Positions 40,989 to 50,049 of a stretch of DNA of 64,000 nucleotides are shown here, piece by piece (the stretch's first letter is position 1; each line of letters opens with the position of its first letter). Origin of the DNA: Mobilicoccus massiliensis (lineage in GTDB: Bacteria; Actinomycetota; Actinomycetes; Actinomycetales; Dermatophilaceae); contig NZ_LN651331.1 in NCBI RefSeq assembly GCF_000826525.2, forward strand, positions 62,001 through 126,000. Direction: 5' to 3'. Both the position numbers and the translations under genes were made by a program. Under the pieces are notes generated by a model. The model did no database searches. It worked only from the letters and a program-made list of their open reading frames with translations, and was not told the DNA's origin.

Positions 40989-43095
40989 CGCCGAACGCCC
41001 CGAGCCACGGCCCGAATCCCGCGACGAACCCGGCCGAGGTCAAGGCGGGGGTGACGCTCAGGGACCCGGCCGGGGTGAGATGCACCACCGCGGGGGTGAA
41101 CGCCATGACGACGCGGGGAGCCGCCGCGAAGACGGCGCCCGCGATGACAACGTCCGTCACGACGACGACGCCCGTCGCGATGACGATCCTCGCCGCCACG
41201 ATGCTCGCCGCGACGACTCCGGCGAGGTCGGCCGGCGTGACGCGGGACGGGGGCGTCGTCATGACGCTCCCCGCAGGGGACGAGAAGGCACCGGACGTGG
41301 TCCGGGCGCCGACGACCGTGGCGGCAGGCCGCGGCCGGAACGCCGGGGCGAGCGGGAGGGGACCGGCCGCATCCGTCACGGGGGGCAGGCCCGGCGCAGC
41401 GAGCCGGGGCGACGCTCGGCACAGCGCCCCTCCGAGCGGGGGCGGCACGGCGATCCGGCGCGGCGGCTCGCCTACGACACTCTGCGAGCCGTGGCCGATG
41501 GGGCTTACGCCAATCTCGATCTGCCCCAACGACTGCGCGGCGCTCGACTCGACGCTCGTGACGCCGCGTTCGCCACCGAGCTCGTCTACGGCGTGACCCG
41601 CCTGCGCGGACGCTACGACGCGATCATCGCGCAGTGCGCCGGACGCCCCCTGGAGCGGATCGATCCGCCCGTGCTCGACGTACTCCGCCTGGGGGCCCAC
41701 CAGTTGCTCGGCATGCGGGTACCCGCCCACGCGGCCGTCGACGCGACGGTCGGCCTCGCCCGGGGCACGGTCGGCGCGGGAGCCTCCGCGTTCACCAACG
41801 CCGTGCTCCGACGGATCAGCGAGAAGTCCCTCGACGAGTGGCTCGCGATCGTCGCCCCCACCGCGCCACCGCCGGCCGACACGACCTCGTCACCGACCGA
41901 TACGGCCTCGTCACCGACCGGCACGACGTGGACGCCGACCGACACATCACCGGTTGCGGCCGGGACGACGTCCTCGGTCGCGGAGGTCGCGTCCTCGACG
42001 AATCTCGACCCGGCCGGGGCACCCGAATCGCCGACGACCCCGGACGCGAGCGCGGCACCGCCCGGCCCACTGAATCTCGACGACGTGGCCGTCGCCTACA
42101 GCCATCCGGTGTGGATCGTCCGAGCCCTGCGCCAGGCTCTGCTGGCCGACGGGGTGAGCACGACCGACTCGGTGGACGCCGACCTGCTCGAACTTCTCGA
42201 GGCCGACAACACCCCGGCCGACGTCACCCTCGTCGCCCGGCCGGGCCTGGCCGAACTCGACGAATTGCTCGACGCCGGTGCACGACCGGGCGCGCTCTCG
42301 CCCGTCGGCGCGATCCTCAAGAGCGGCGGTGACCCGGGTCGACTCCCCGCCGTCCGCGAGGGCCGGGCCGCGGTGCAGGACGAGGGCTCGCAGCTCCTCG
42401 TGCTCGCGCTGGTCGCGGCCTACGACGCGAGCATCGCCGCCGCCACGACAACGCCCAGCACCGCACCTCCCGCCGAGGCGGCACGCTGGCTCGATCTGTG
42501 CGCCGGCCCGGGCGGCAAGGCCGCGTTGCTCGCAGCCCTCGCGATTCCTCGCGGGGCGACGTTGTTCTGCAACGAGATCGGCGAGCACCGAGCCGACCTC
42601 GTCGAATCCGCCGTCGGAGCCGCGATGGACGCCGGCGCCGAGGTGTTCGTCGGCGTGGGCGACGGCCGCACGATCGGCGCCGAGGAGCCGGCCTCGTTCG
42701 ATCTCGTGCTGCTCGACGCGCCATGCACCGGGCTCGGCGCGCTGCGTCGTCGTCCGGACGCCCGCTGGCGGCGCACACCTGCCGACGTCGCCGATCTCAT
42801 CGCCCTCCAGGAGGAGTTGCTCGCCTCCGGGCTCGACGCCCTACGGCCGGGTGGCGTGCTCGGCTACGCCACGTGCAGCCCGCACGACGCGGAGACCCGT
42901 CAGGTCGTCGAACGGGTGCTCCGGGATCGTGACGACGTCCAACTGCTCGACGCGAATGCCTTCCTCCGGGACGTGGTGATCGACGCCACACGACTGCCTC
43001 AACGCGCCGAGAACCGGCCTTTTGCGCAACTCTGGCCCCACGTGCACGCTACTGACGCAATGTTTCTCGCGTTGATTCGGCGCAACGCCGAGTGA
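40981..43095 (+). CDS. rsmB: 16S rRNA (cytosine-967-C5)-methyltransferase RsmB with disordered inserts
   Basis: 704 residues, about 230 longer than usual. Residues 1-165 are a Arg/Asp/His/Gly-rich low-complexity region (RHDD-, RRDD-, RRG-type repeats). Residues about 166-290 are the NusB-like RNA-binding domain (LAYDTLRAVADGAYANLDL, FATELVYGVTRLRGRYD, VPAHAAVDATV). A Thr/Ser/Pro-rich insert of about 55 residues interrupts it. The SAM-dependent catalytic domain follows with LDLCAGPGGKAALLA, LLDAPCTGLGALRRRPD and the nucleophile in GYATCSPHDAE. The ATG at 40981 overlaps fmt by 8 bp. Confidence 0.92.
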   Translation: MSDAERPEPRPESRDEPGRGQGGGDAQGPGRGEMHHRGGERHDDAGSRREDGARDDNVRHDDDARRDDDPRRHDARRDDSGEVGRRDAGRGRRHDAPRRGREGTGRGPGADDRGGRPRPERRGEREGTGRIRHGGQARRSEPGRRSAQRPSERGRHGDPARRLAYDTLRAVADGAYANLDLPQRLRGARLDARDAAFATELVYGVTRLRGRYDAIIAQCAGRPLERIDPPVLDVLRLGAHQLLGMRVPAHAAVDATVGLARGTVGAGASAFTNAVLRRISEKSLDEWLAIVAPTAPPPADTTSSPTDTASSPTGTTWTPTDTSPVAAGTTSSVAEVASSTNLDPAGAPESPTTPDASAAPPGPLNLDDVAVAYSHPVWIVRALRQALLADGVSTTDSVDADLLELLEADNTPADVTLVARPGLAELDELLDAGARPGALSPVGAILKSGGDPGRLPAVREGRAAVQDEGSQLLVLALVAAYDASIAAATTTPSTAPPAEAARWLDLCAGPGGKAALLAALAIPRGATLFCNEIGEHRADLVESAVGAAMDAGAEVFVGVGDGRTIGAEEPASFDLVLLDAPCTGLGALRRRPDARWRRTPADVADLIALQEELLASGLDALRPGGVLGYATCSPHDAETRQVVERVLRDRDDVQLLDANAFLRDVVIDATRLPQRAENRPFAQLWPHVHATDAMFLALIRRNAE

Positions 43096-43108
43096 CTTGG
43101 TCGACCGG

Positions 43109-43135
43109 TCAAATAACCCTGCCTCCTGCCGATAG
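43109..43135 (+). promoter_or_regulatory. sigma-28 (FliA/WhiG)-like promoter
   Basis: TCAAATAA (43109-43116), 11-bp spacer, GCCGATAG (43128-43135), matching the sigma-28 pattern TAAA-rich -35 / N11 / GCCGATAA in spacing and in seven of eight -10 bases. It lies 82 bp upstream of a chemotaxis receptor gene, the expected kind of target. Confidence 0.65.
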
Positions 43136-43217
43136 GTGGTCAGCGCGGTAGATCCGCCGACACTCCGTCGACCGCGCCCACGAGGTGCGGGTCCGGTACA
43201 CGAGGCGGAGAGAATCA

Positions 43218-44783
43218 ATGCGACTACTGCGAACCCGAGACGAGGCACTGGCCTCCGGCGGAATGTCGAAGGACGACGAGCTGGCCCACTACGTCGAGGC
43301 CCTGGAACTGGTGGCCGACCGCACCTCCCAGGCGGGGTCGGTCGACGAGGTGCTGCAGACGGCGATGGACATCGTGCGGGACGCGTTCCACATGCAGTAC
43401 GCCTCCTGCTGGTGGATCCAGCCCGGCTCGACGGTTCTCACGTTCCGCTCGGAGTCCGGCCAGGTCGGTCCGAAGTTTCGTCGGGTGACGCAGGAGGCGT
43501 CGTTCGCGCGCGGTGTCGGTCTCGCCGGTCGCGCCTGGTCGGGCGGCAAGCTCATCTTCGCCGACGACCTGGCGCAGGTCACCGACTGCGTCCGCGCCCC
43601 CGTCGCCTCGCGCAGTGGGGTGCTGTCGGCGGTCGCCATGCCGCTCATCCAGGAGGGTGAGGTCGTCGGCACCATGGACTTCATGGCCGACCCCGAGCAC
43701 ACTCCCGGCCCCGTACGCCTCACGGTGCTGTCGGCCGTGGGCAAGCTCGTCTCCCAGGCGATCGAGCGCGTGCTGCAGGCCGATCGGCGCAAGGAGACCG
43801 ACAAGGACATGGCGGCCATCAACGAGGTCGTCAAGCGCGTCAACGATGCGCGCAGCGAGGAGGAGGCCGTTCGCATCGCCCTCGACACGATCCGGGCCGA
43901 GTTCGGCTGGGAGTACGGCTCCTACTGGCTCATCGACGAGAACGAACGCGTGCTGCGCAACTCGATGGAGTCGGGCAGCGCCGGCGAGGAGTTCCGCGAG
44001 GTCACCCGCGCGGCGTCGTTCGCCGAGGGCGTCGGCCTCGCCGGCCGCACCTGGTCGAGCCGGGATCTCGTCTTCGAGCCCGACATCGGCGTCGTCACCG
44101 ACTGCGTGCGCGCCCCCGCCGCCCAGCGCGCGGGCGTCAAGTCCGGTGTCTCGATGCCCATCGTCGTCGCCGGGCAGATCGTCGGCACCATCGACTTCTT
44201 CTCCACACGCGAGCTCGTCCTCACCAAGGACCGCGAGAACGCCCTGCGCAACACGGCGCTCGTGCTCTCCAGCGCGGTCGACCGCAACCGCGCGACCGCC
44301 CGCACCCGGAACGCCGGTGAGGAGCTCATGAGCTCGATCACCGAGGTCGAGAAGAACGTGCTCGACGCCACGGCCGTCGCCAACGACGCCCAGCGCCTCA
44401 CCCAGGACGCGAGTGTCATCGTCGGCCGCCTCAACACGAGCAGCGTCGAGATCGGCAACGTCGTCAAGGTCATCACGAGCATCGCCGAGCAGACCAACCT
44501 CCTCGCGCTCAACGCGACCATCGAGGCCGCCCGCGCCGGCGACGCCGGTAAAGGATTCGCCGTCGTCGCCAACGAGGTCAAGGACCTCGCCCGCGAGACC
44601 GCGAAGGCCACCGAGGAGGTCGACGAGAAGGTCTCGGCCATCCAGACCGACGCCGGCTCCGTCGTCTCGGCCCTGCAGCAGGTCGCCGAGACCGTCGAGC
44701 GCATCAACGATGCGCAGAACATCATCTCCGGCGTGCTCACCGAGCAGAACGCCGTGACGCGCAGCGTGCTCGAGTCGAGCTGA
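43218..44783 (+). CDS. soluble methyl-accepting chemotaxis protein with two GAF domains
   Basis: 521 residues, no membrane segment. Two tandem GAF domains (residues about 35-185 and 205-355) are recent duplicates, shown by the shared pattern ASFAxGVGLAGRxWS followed by VTDCVRAP in each. The C-terminal part is a methyl-accepting signalling domain with the hairpin tip [18 protein letters not shown] followed by [17 protein letters not shown]. It is therefore a cytoplasmic sensor that should signal through CheA/CheW, neither of which is in this window. The start has GGAGAG upstream and the gene follows a sigma-28-like promoter, so expression with flagella is likely. The two conserved DCVRAP cysteines might bind a cofactor or sense redox state; that is speculation. 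Confidence 0.9.
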   Translation: MRLLRTRDEALASGGMSKDDELAHYVEALELVADRTSQAGSVDEVLQTAMDIVRDAFHMQYASCWWIQPGSTVLTFRSESGQVGPKFRRVTQEASFARGVGLAGRAWSGGKLIFADDLAQVTDCVRAPVASRSGVLSAVAMPLIQEGEVVGTMDFMADPEHTPGPVRLTVLSAVGKLVSQAIERVLQADRRKETDKDMAAINEVVKRVNDARSEEEAVRIALDTIRAEFGWEYGSYWLIDENERVLRNSMESGSAGEEFREVTRAASFAEGVGLAGRTWSSRDLVFEPDIGVVTDCVRAPAAQRAGVKSGVSMPIVVAGQIVGTIDFFSTRELVLTKDRENALRNTALVLSSAVDRNRATARTRNAGEELMSSITEVEKNVLDATAVANDAQRLTQDASVIVGRLNTSSVEIGNVVKVITSIAEQTNLLALNATIEAARAGDAGKGFAVVANEVKDLARETAKATEEVDEKVSAIQTDAGSVVSALQQVAETVERINDAQNIISGVLTEQNAVTRSVLESS

Positions 44784-44794
44784 CCCGTCTTCGG

Positions 44795-44863
44795 CAGCCG
44801 CCGTCACCGGCCGGCCCCGTCGTGTGTACTTCCCACACGCAGGGCGGCCGGTGGCGGCGGCTG
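44795..44863. terminator. long GC hairpin after the chemotaxis gene
   Basis: CAGCCGCCGTCACCGGCCG (from 44795) pairs with CGGCCGGTGGCGGCGGCTG (ending 44863), with GTGTG/CACAC continuing in the loop. It starts 12 bp after the stop codon. No T-run. Confidence 0.65.
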
Positions 44864-44981
44864 TCGGCGTGTCACCGGTGTGCCGGTGTCGCTCGTGAGG
44901 TCGGAGCGCTCGTGTGCCAAGGCGCCGTGTGCCCAACGCACCCGTGTGCCCCACGCGCTCGACTGCCCGAGAGCGCTCGTG

Positions 44982-45083
44982 TGCCTGCATGCCCGCCCGC
45001 ATGCCTGCATGCCTGCATGACCGCATGCCTGCATGACCGCAGGCCCGCGTGCCCGCGTGCCCGCATGACCGCATGACCGCACG
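44982..45083 (+). repeat. imperfect 8-bp tandem repeat upstream of rpe
   Basis: About thirteen consecutive 8-bp units of the forms GCATGCCT, GCATGACC, GCGTGCCC. The preceding 100 bp (44880-44980) is rich in related GTGTGCC words, suggesting an older decayed part. The array ends 20 bp before the GTG of rpe, where the promoter or 5' leader must lie. No gene in 44784-45102. Confidence 0.85.
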
Positions 45084-45102
45084 CCGGCGATACCCTCGGT
45101 TC

Positions 45103-45759
45103 GTGCAGATCTCTCCCAGCATCCTGGCCGCCGACTTCGCCAACCTCGAGTCCGAGCTCGACGCCATCTCGACCGCCGATTGGGCGCACGTGGACGTCAT
45201 GGACAACCACTTCGTGCCCAACCTCACGCTCGGGCTGCCGGTGGTGGAGTCGCTGCTCGCGGTGAGCCCGGTGCCGATCGACTGCCATCTCATGATCGAG
45301 GACCCCGACCGTTGGGCGCCGCCGTATGCGGAGGCGGGGGCGAAGTCGGTGACGTTCCACGTCGAGGCCGCCGCGGACCCGCGCACGCTCGCCCGCGAGA
45401 TCCGCGCTCAGGGCGCTCGCGCGAGCATGGCGCTCAAGCCGGCGACGCCGTGGGAGCCCTACGAGGAGTTGCTTCCGGAGCTCGACATGGTGCTCGTCAT
45501 GACCGTCGAGCCCGGGTTCGGCGGCCAGACGTTCATGGCCGACATGATGCCCAAGGTCGCCGCGGTGCGAGAGTCCGTCCGGCGACACGGCGGCGAGGTC
45601 TGGATCCAGGTCGACGGCGGCGTCTCCGCCTCGACCATCGAGCAGTGCGCCGACGCCGGGGCCGACGTCTTCGTGGCCGGATCGGCCGTCTTCAACGCCG
45701 AGGGCGCGGCGAACAACATCGAGCAGCTGCGTCGGCTCGTCACCGGCCACGGCCACTGA
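45103..45759 (+). CDS. rpe: ribulose-phosphate 3-epimerase
   Basis: Interconverts ribulose 5-phosphate and xylulose 5-phosphate. GTG start at 45103 gives 218 residues, the family norm. [29 protein letters not shown] (metal-binding His/Asp), [19 protein letters not shown] and VDGGVS are all present. Upstream in-frame codons belong to the 8-bp repeat array and are not counted. The ribosome binding site is weak. Confidence 0.96.
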   Translation: MQISPSILAADFANLESELDAISTADWAHVDVMDNHFVPNLTLGLPVVESLLAVSPVPIDCHLMIEDPDRWAPPYAEAGAKSVTFHVEAAADPRTLAREIRAQGARASMALKPATPWEPYEELLPELDMVLVMTVEPGFGGQTFMADMMPKVAAVRESVRRHGGEVWIQVDGGVSASTIEQCADAGADVFVAGSAVFNAEGAANNIEQLRRLVTGHGH

Positions 45760-45832
45760 CGCGCCTCGCCACGGACGCGCCTCCGCCACGGAAGCGCCTC
45801 CGCTTCGGAGACGCCTCCGCCTGGGACGCGCG

Positions 45833-47161
45833 TCAGCGGGTGGCGACGAGCCGTTCGATCTCGGTCGACATCTCGCGCGCCTGCGTCGAGACGTCCTCCA
45901 CGGCGGCGCGCCCGTCGGCGGACGCCTTGCCCTGGCCCTCGACGGTCGTCGCGATCGAGCGCTGTGAGGTGACGACCTCGTCCATGACCTCGTTGATGCC
46001 CTCGATGGCGGAGGCGACGTCGCCGACGTCGCCGTGCACGGTCTCGAGGACCTGACGGATCTGTTCGGTCGCCTTCGTCGTCTCCCCGGCGAGGTCCTTG
46101 ACCTCACCGGCGACGACGGCGAATCCCTTGCCCGCCTCTCCGGCGCGGGCGGCCTCGATGGTCGCGTTGAGCGCGAGGAGGTTCGTCTGCTCGGCGACGC
46201 CCTCGATGGCGGAGGCGATGGAGTCGATGTCCTGGATCGTGCGACGCATCCGGTCGATGACGTCGGTGACGGTGTTCGCGCGCTCCCGCGCGGCGTCCAC
46301 GGTCGTGCTCGCGGACTCGGAGGCGCCGACGATGTCGCTGGTCGAGCGGGCGAGGCCGTCGAAGATGCCGAGGGCGTGCTCGAGATCCTGGCGCAGCCGC
46401 GCGTCGATCTCGTGGAGACGCTCGACGCTCGTCTCGGCCGCGCGGGCGCGCTCCTCGCGCTCCTGCAGTCGGCGGTCCGACTCGTCGGCCTGGCGTCGCC
46501 GCTCGGCGGCGAGCTGCTCCTGGGCCGCCATCTGCTCGGCGAGGACGAGTTCGTTGCGCTCCTGCTCGGCACGGCGGGCGTCCTGGGCGTCGGCGGTGAA
46601 CTTCCAGCCGTAGGCGAGGGCCGCGGCCTCGGCGAGGAGGAACACGGCGTGGAGCAGGGCGTAGGGCAGCGGGTTCTGCTGCGCGGCCGCGTCGGAGAAG
46701 ACCATCGTCGGGCTGAGCAGGCTCATCACGATGTGGTGCACCGCGACGAAGAGCACGGCAACGATGAACGGCATCCACATCTGGTACAGCGCGACGGCGG
46801 CGAAGACGACGTAGAACCAGATGTGCAGGTGCGTCGACCCGCCACCGACGTGCAGCAGCATCGAGCACGCGATGAGCATGGCGACGCCCATGAGCGTGGC
46901 GCGCACGGGCTGCGAGCCGACTCGCGTCGAGGCGATCCCCAGCACGGCGATGACGAGCAGCAGCACCCAGAGCACGGCGTGGCCGAGGTGGCCCGACAAT
47001 GCCGCGACGAGCAGGATGATCGGCAACTGCAGGTACAGCAGCGCGGTGATGACGCGGTGACGTTGGGAGAACTCCCGCTCGGTCAGCTGCTGGCCGCGCG
47101 GGAGGACCCCCAGCAGGCCGGGTGTGGCGGGCGCGGGCGCGGGCACGGGATCGGATGGCAC
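45833..47161 (-). CDS. membrane-bound methyl-accepting chemotaxis protein
   Basis: About 442 residues from GTG 47161 (AAAGG 5 nt upstream); a longer start at ATG 47287 is possible. Five to six membrane helices occupy residues about 35-180, including a His-rich [20 protein letters not shown] ... AVHHIVMS region like the sensor module found in other bacterial chemoreceptors and cyclases. A long coiled coil follows (about 195-250), then the signalling domain with [27 protein letters not shown] tip. Ligand unknown. Transcribed divergently from the FMN riboswitch of the rib operon. Confidence 0.85.
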   Translation of the reverse strand: MPSDPVPAPAPATPGLLGVLPRGQQLTEREFSQRHRVITALLYLQLPIILLVAALSGHLGHAVLWVLLLVIAVLGIASTRVGSQPVRATLMGVAMLIACSMLLHVGGGSTHLHIWFYVVFAAVALYQMWMPFIVAVLFVAVHHIVMSLLSPTMVFSDAAAQQNPLPYALLHAVFLLAEAAALAYGWKFTADAQDARRAEQERNELVLAEQMAAQEQLAAERRRQADESDRRLQEREERARAAETSVERLHEIDARLRQDLEHALGIFDGLARSTSDIVGASESASTTVDAARERANTVTDVIDRMRRTIQDIDSIASAIEGVAEQTNLLALNATIEAARAGEAGKGFAVVAGEVKDLAGETTKATEQIRQVLETVHGDVGDVASAIEGINEVMDEVVTSQRSIATTVEGQGKASADGRAAVEDVSTQAREMSTEIERLVATR

Positions 47162-47295
47162 GCCCACCTTTCGGCCGGCCCCGGGCCATCTGAGCGTCGC
47201 GTGTGCAAACGAGGCCGGGGTGAGCGGGCCCGCGGGTCCTGCCAGCGCACGCACCGCGGCCCGGAGCGCGGTGGGGGCGCGTGGCATACTTGCGG

Positions 47296-47442
47296 CACGT
47301 GCTCCGGGGTCGGTGTAATTCCGAGCCGGCGGTGACAGTCCGCGACCCGCGTCGGTGACGCTCCCGTTCGGGAGGGGACCGGCCGGTTGACCTGGTGGAA
47401 CTCCAGGACCGACGGTGAAAGTCCGGATGGGAGGCGCACGTC
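47296..47442 (+). promoter_or_regulatory. FMN riboswitch (RFN element)
   Basis: All hallmark segments occur in order: CGGGGTCGGTGTAATTCCGA, CCGGCGGTGACAGTCCGCGA, CCGGTTGACCTGGTGGAACT, and GACGGTGAAAGTCCGGATGG, closed by a GGGAG/CTCC-type P1 helix. It precedes ribD by about 110 nt. Binding of FMN should shut off the riboflavin operon. Confidence 0.95.
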
Positions 47443-47504
47443 GCGCGGGTGTTCGCGCGTGGCAGGGCTGCCGTCGGCGTCCCGTCTCGCCCGCACCCTG
47501 TCGT

Positions 47505-47548
47505 GGCCTCCCCGTACTCCGTCCCCGGAGGAGCTCGGGTAGGAGGCC
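47505..47548 (+). promoter_or_regulatory. Shine-Dalgarno-sequestering helix of the FMN riboswitch
   Basis: GGCCTCC (47505-47511) pairs perfectly with GGAGGCC (47542-47548), which contains the AGGAGG ribosome binding site of ribD. No T-run follows. This points to translational rather than transcriptional control. Confidence 0.65.
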
Positions 47549-47550
47549 GG

Positions 47551-48684
47551 ATGGACGACGCACGTGCCGCGCGGGAGTCGGCGACGCGTGACGAGGCGTT
47601 CATGCGTCGTGCTCTCGAGTTGGCCGCGCAGGGTCCGCTCGCCGACCCGAATCCCTGTGTCGGGGCCGTCGTGCTCGACGCTGCCGGCGAGGTCGCCGGC
47701 GTCGGGTTCCACCGTGGCGCGGGAACCCCGCACGCCGAGGCCGTCGGCCTGGAGCAGGCGGGCGAGCGTGCCCGCGGCGGTACGTGCTACGTCACCCTCG
47801 AACCCTGCGACCACGTGGGCCGCACTCCGGCGTGTTCGGCCGCTCTGATCCATGCAGGGGTCGCGCGCGTCGTCGTCGCGGGTTCCGACCCCAACCCCGT
47901 CGCGAGCGGAGGACTGGTCCGGTTGCGTGCGGCCGGCGTCGAGACCCGCACCGGCCTGCTCGACGCCGAGGCCGAGGCCCTCAACCGCGAATGGCTGCAC
48001 ACGATGCGCACCGGGCGCCCCTTCGTCACGTGGAAGGTCGCCTCGACCCTCGACGGGCGCACCGCCGCCGCAGACGGCACGAGCCGGTGGATCACCGGCG
48101 AGGCCGCTCGGCACGACGTGCACGAGTTGCGCTCTCGCGTCGGCGCCGTCCTCGTCGGCACCGGGACCGCCTTCGCCGACGACCCGGCCCTCACGGTGCG
48201 GGACTCCGACGGCCGCACGACGGGTGCGCAACCGTTGCGGGTCGTCATGGGGGAGCGGTGCGAGGAACTGCCGAGAACCGCTCGTCTGCGCGACGGCTCC
48301 GCCCCGACCCTGTTCCTGCCCACCCGAGACCCGGACGCCGCGCTCGCCGAGCTGCGTACCCACGGCGTGCGGCACGTCCTCCTCGAAGGAGGGGCGACGC
48401 TCGCGGCGGCGTTCCTGCGCTCGGGCGTCGTGGACGAGATCGTCGCCTACCTCGCCCCCGCGCTGCTCGGCGCCGGGCCGGCGGCAGTCGGCGATCTCGG
48501 CATCACGACGATCGCCGAGACAACCCGGCTGCGCATCACCGACGTCCGGCTCGTCGGCGACGACGTCCGCCTCGTCGCCGCACCTCTGCCGCGCCCTGCC
48601 GGCGACCGGGCGTACCACGACCCGCGGGAGACCGCGACGAGCGGCGCGCTATCGCATCCCGGACACCCCGAAGGAAGGTCCTGA
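47551..48684 (+). CDS. ribD: bifunctional riboflavin deaminase/reductase RibD
   Basis: Steps 2 and 3 of riboflavin synthesis. 377 residues. Deaminase domain (1-145) with zinc ligands in [11 protein letters not shown] and [14 protein letters not shown]; reductase domain (150-365) with [25 protein letters not shown] and [16 protein letters not shown] at 47551 preceded by AGGAGG. First gene of the operon ribD-ribE-transporter-ribBA-ribH. Confidence 0.96.
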   Translation: MDDARAARESATRDEAFMRRALELAAQGPLADPNPCVGAVVLDAAGEVAGVGFHRGAGTPHAEAVGLEQAGERARGGTCYVTLEPCDHVGRTPACSAALIHAGVARVVVAGSDPNPVASGGLVRLRAAGVETRTGLLDAEAEALNREWLHTMRTGRPFVTWKVASTLDGRTAAADGTSRWITGEAARHDVHELRSRVGAVLVGTGTAFADDPALTVRDSDGRTTGAQPLRVVMGERCEELPRTARLRDGSAPTLFLPTRDPDAALAELRTHGVRHVLLEGGATLAAAFLRSGVVDEIVAYLAPALLGAGPAAVGDLGITTIAETTRLRITDVRLVGDDVRLVAAPLPRPAGDRAYHDPRETATSGALSHPGHPEGRS

Positions 48685-48685
48685 C

Positions 48686-49333
48686 ATGTTCACCGGAATC
48701 GTCGAGGAGCTCGGCCGGGTGGCCGCGATCGAGCACGGCGCCGACTCGGCCGTCCTGCGGATCGAGGGCCCCCTGGTCGTCACCGACGCCGAGCACGGGG
48801 CCTCGATCGCCGTCAACGGGGTGTGCCTCACGGTCGTCGAACACGACGCTGAGGCCTTCTCCGTCGACGTCATGGCCGAGACCCTGCGTCGCAGCAGTCT
48901 CGGTGCGCTGGAGGTCGGATCTCCGGTCAACCTCGAGCGCGCGATGGCCGCGGACGGCAGGTTCGGTGGCCACCTCGTTCAGGGTCACGTCGACGGGACG
49001 ACGACGTTGCGGGCCCGTGCGCCGGGGGATCGGTGGGAGGTCCTCGAGTTCGACCTGCCGCCCGCACTCGCCCGGTACGTCGTCGAGAAGGGCTCGATCA
49101 CGATCGACGGGGTGTCGCTCACCGTCGCCTCGGTGGGAGAGGGCACGTTCACCGTGAGCCTCATCCCGACGACGCTGGAGCGCACGATCCTCGGCACGCT
49201 CGCCGTCGGCGACGTCGTCAACCTCGAGGTCGACGTCCTCGCCAAGTACGTCGAGCGTCTGTTCGCCGATGCCGCCACCCGCCCGGTCACACCGTCGGCC
49301 GACAAAGTCTCGCGCGAGGAGCCCCGGGCATGA
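48686..49333 (+). CDS. ribE: riboflavin synthase alpha chain
   Basis: Dismutates two lumazines to riboflavin. 215 residues with MFTGIVEELG, two homologous beta-barrel halves (NGVCLTV and DGVSLTV as paired signatures), GHLVQGHVDGT, and the C-terminal trimerisation helix VDVLAKYVERL. One base separates it from ribD; its stop overlaps the next gene by 4 bp (ATGA). Confidence 0.96.
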   Translation: MFTGIVEELGRVAAIEHGADSAVLRIEGPLVVTDAEHGASIAVNGVCLTVVEHDAEAFSVDVMAETLRRSSLGALEVGSPVNLERAMAADGRFGGHLVQGHVDGTTTLRARAPGDRWEVLEFDLPPALARYVVEKGSITIDGVSLTVASVGEGTFTVSLIPTTLERTILGTLAVGDVVNLEVDVLAKYVERLFADAATRPVTPSADKVSREEPRA

Positions 49334-50049
49334 CCGACCAGCTCCTGCGCCTGTTCGACGCGTCGATCGACGTGGCCGGCTACCCGCTGTACTGGCGGGA
49401 GATCGTCGGCAACCTCTTCGGGTTCGCCTCGGCCATCGGAGGCCTGCGGCGGCGGGTATGGGCCTGGCCGGTCGGGATCGTCGGCAACGCCCTGCTGTTC
49501 ACGGTCTTCATCGGGGCGGCCTTCGCGCTGCCCGACGGCCGGCATCCGTTGTACGGGCAGGCCTTCCGGCAGGTGTTCTTCATCATCACGAGCGTCTACG
49601 GCTGGTGGCGGTGGGACCGGAGCCGGCGCGGGCGTGCCCCCGACGCCCCGGCCATCACCCCGCGCTGGGCCACTGCGAGCGAGCGCACCCGCTACCTGCT
49701 CATCGCCGCGGTCGGGATCCTCCTCTCCCAGTGGGCCTTCGCCGAGATCGGCGCCGGGTGGCCCGCCCCACGCTGGTACCACTGGGCCGACGCGTGGATC
49801 TTCGTCGGCTCGATCCTCGCCACGTACGCGATGGCGCGGGGCTGGACGGACTTCTGGCTGGCGTGGATCGCGGTCGACCTGGTGGGAGTTCCGTTGTTGT
49901 GGGTATCGCACTACTACCCCTCGGCGGTGCTGTACGCCGTCTACGGGGCCCTCGTCGTGTACGGGTTCGTCGTGTGGAAGCGCGCGGCGGCGCAGGAGAG
50001 CAGGACCGCGGCGCGAACCGTGGTCGATCGCAAGGGAGCAGACGCATGA
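49330..50049 (+). CDS. PnuC-family transporter, probably RibM/PnuX riboflavin importer
   Basis: 239 residues with seven to eight membrane helices of the PnuC/SWEET-like fold. Family features include [30 protein letters not shown] N-terminus, the GWWRW segment near residue 95, and the repeated [21 protein letters not shown] and [16 protein letters not shown] helices. PnuC proteins carry nicotinamide riboside, but members inside FMN-controlled rib operons of actinobacteria (RibM/PnuX) carry riboflavin. The placement between ribE and ribBA, with overlaps on both sides, makes riboflavin the likely substrate. Confidence 0.85.
   Translation: MTDQLLRLFDASIDVAGYPLYWREIVGNLFGFASAIGGLRRRVWAWPVGIVGNALLFTVFIGAAFALPDGRHPLYGQAFRQVFFIITSVYGWWRWDRSRRGRAPDAPAITPRWATASERTRYLLIAAVGILLSQWAFAEIGAGWPAPRWYHWADAWIFVGSILATYAMARGWTDFWLAWIAVDLVGVPLLWVSHYYPSAVLYAVYGALVVYGFVVWKRAAAQESRTAARTVVDRKGADA

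Noticed and set aside
44804..45082. Minus- and plus-strand frames with Cys/His/Ala repeats upstream of rpe
   Set aside because: Produced by the 8-bp tandem repeat; no initiation signals.
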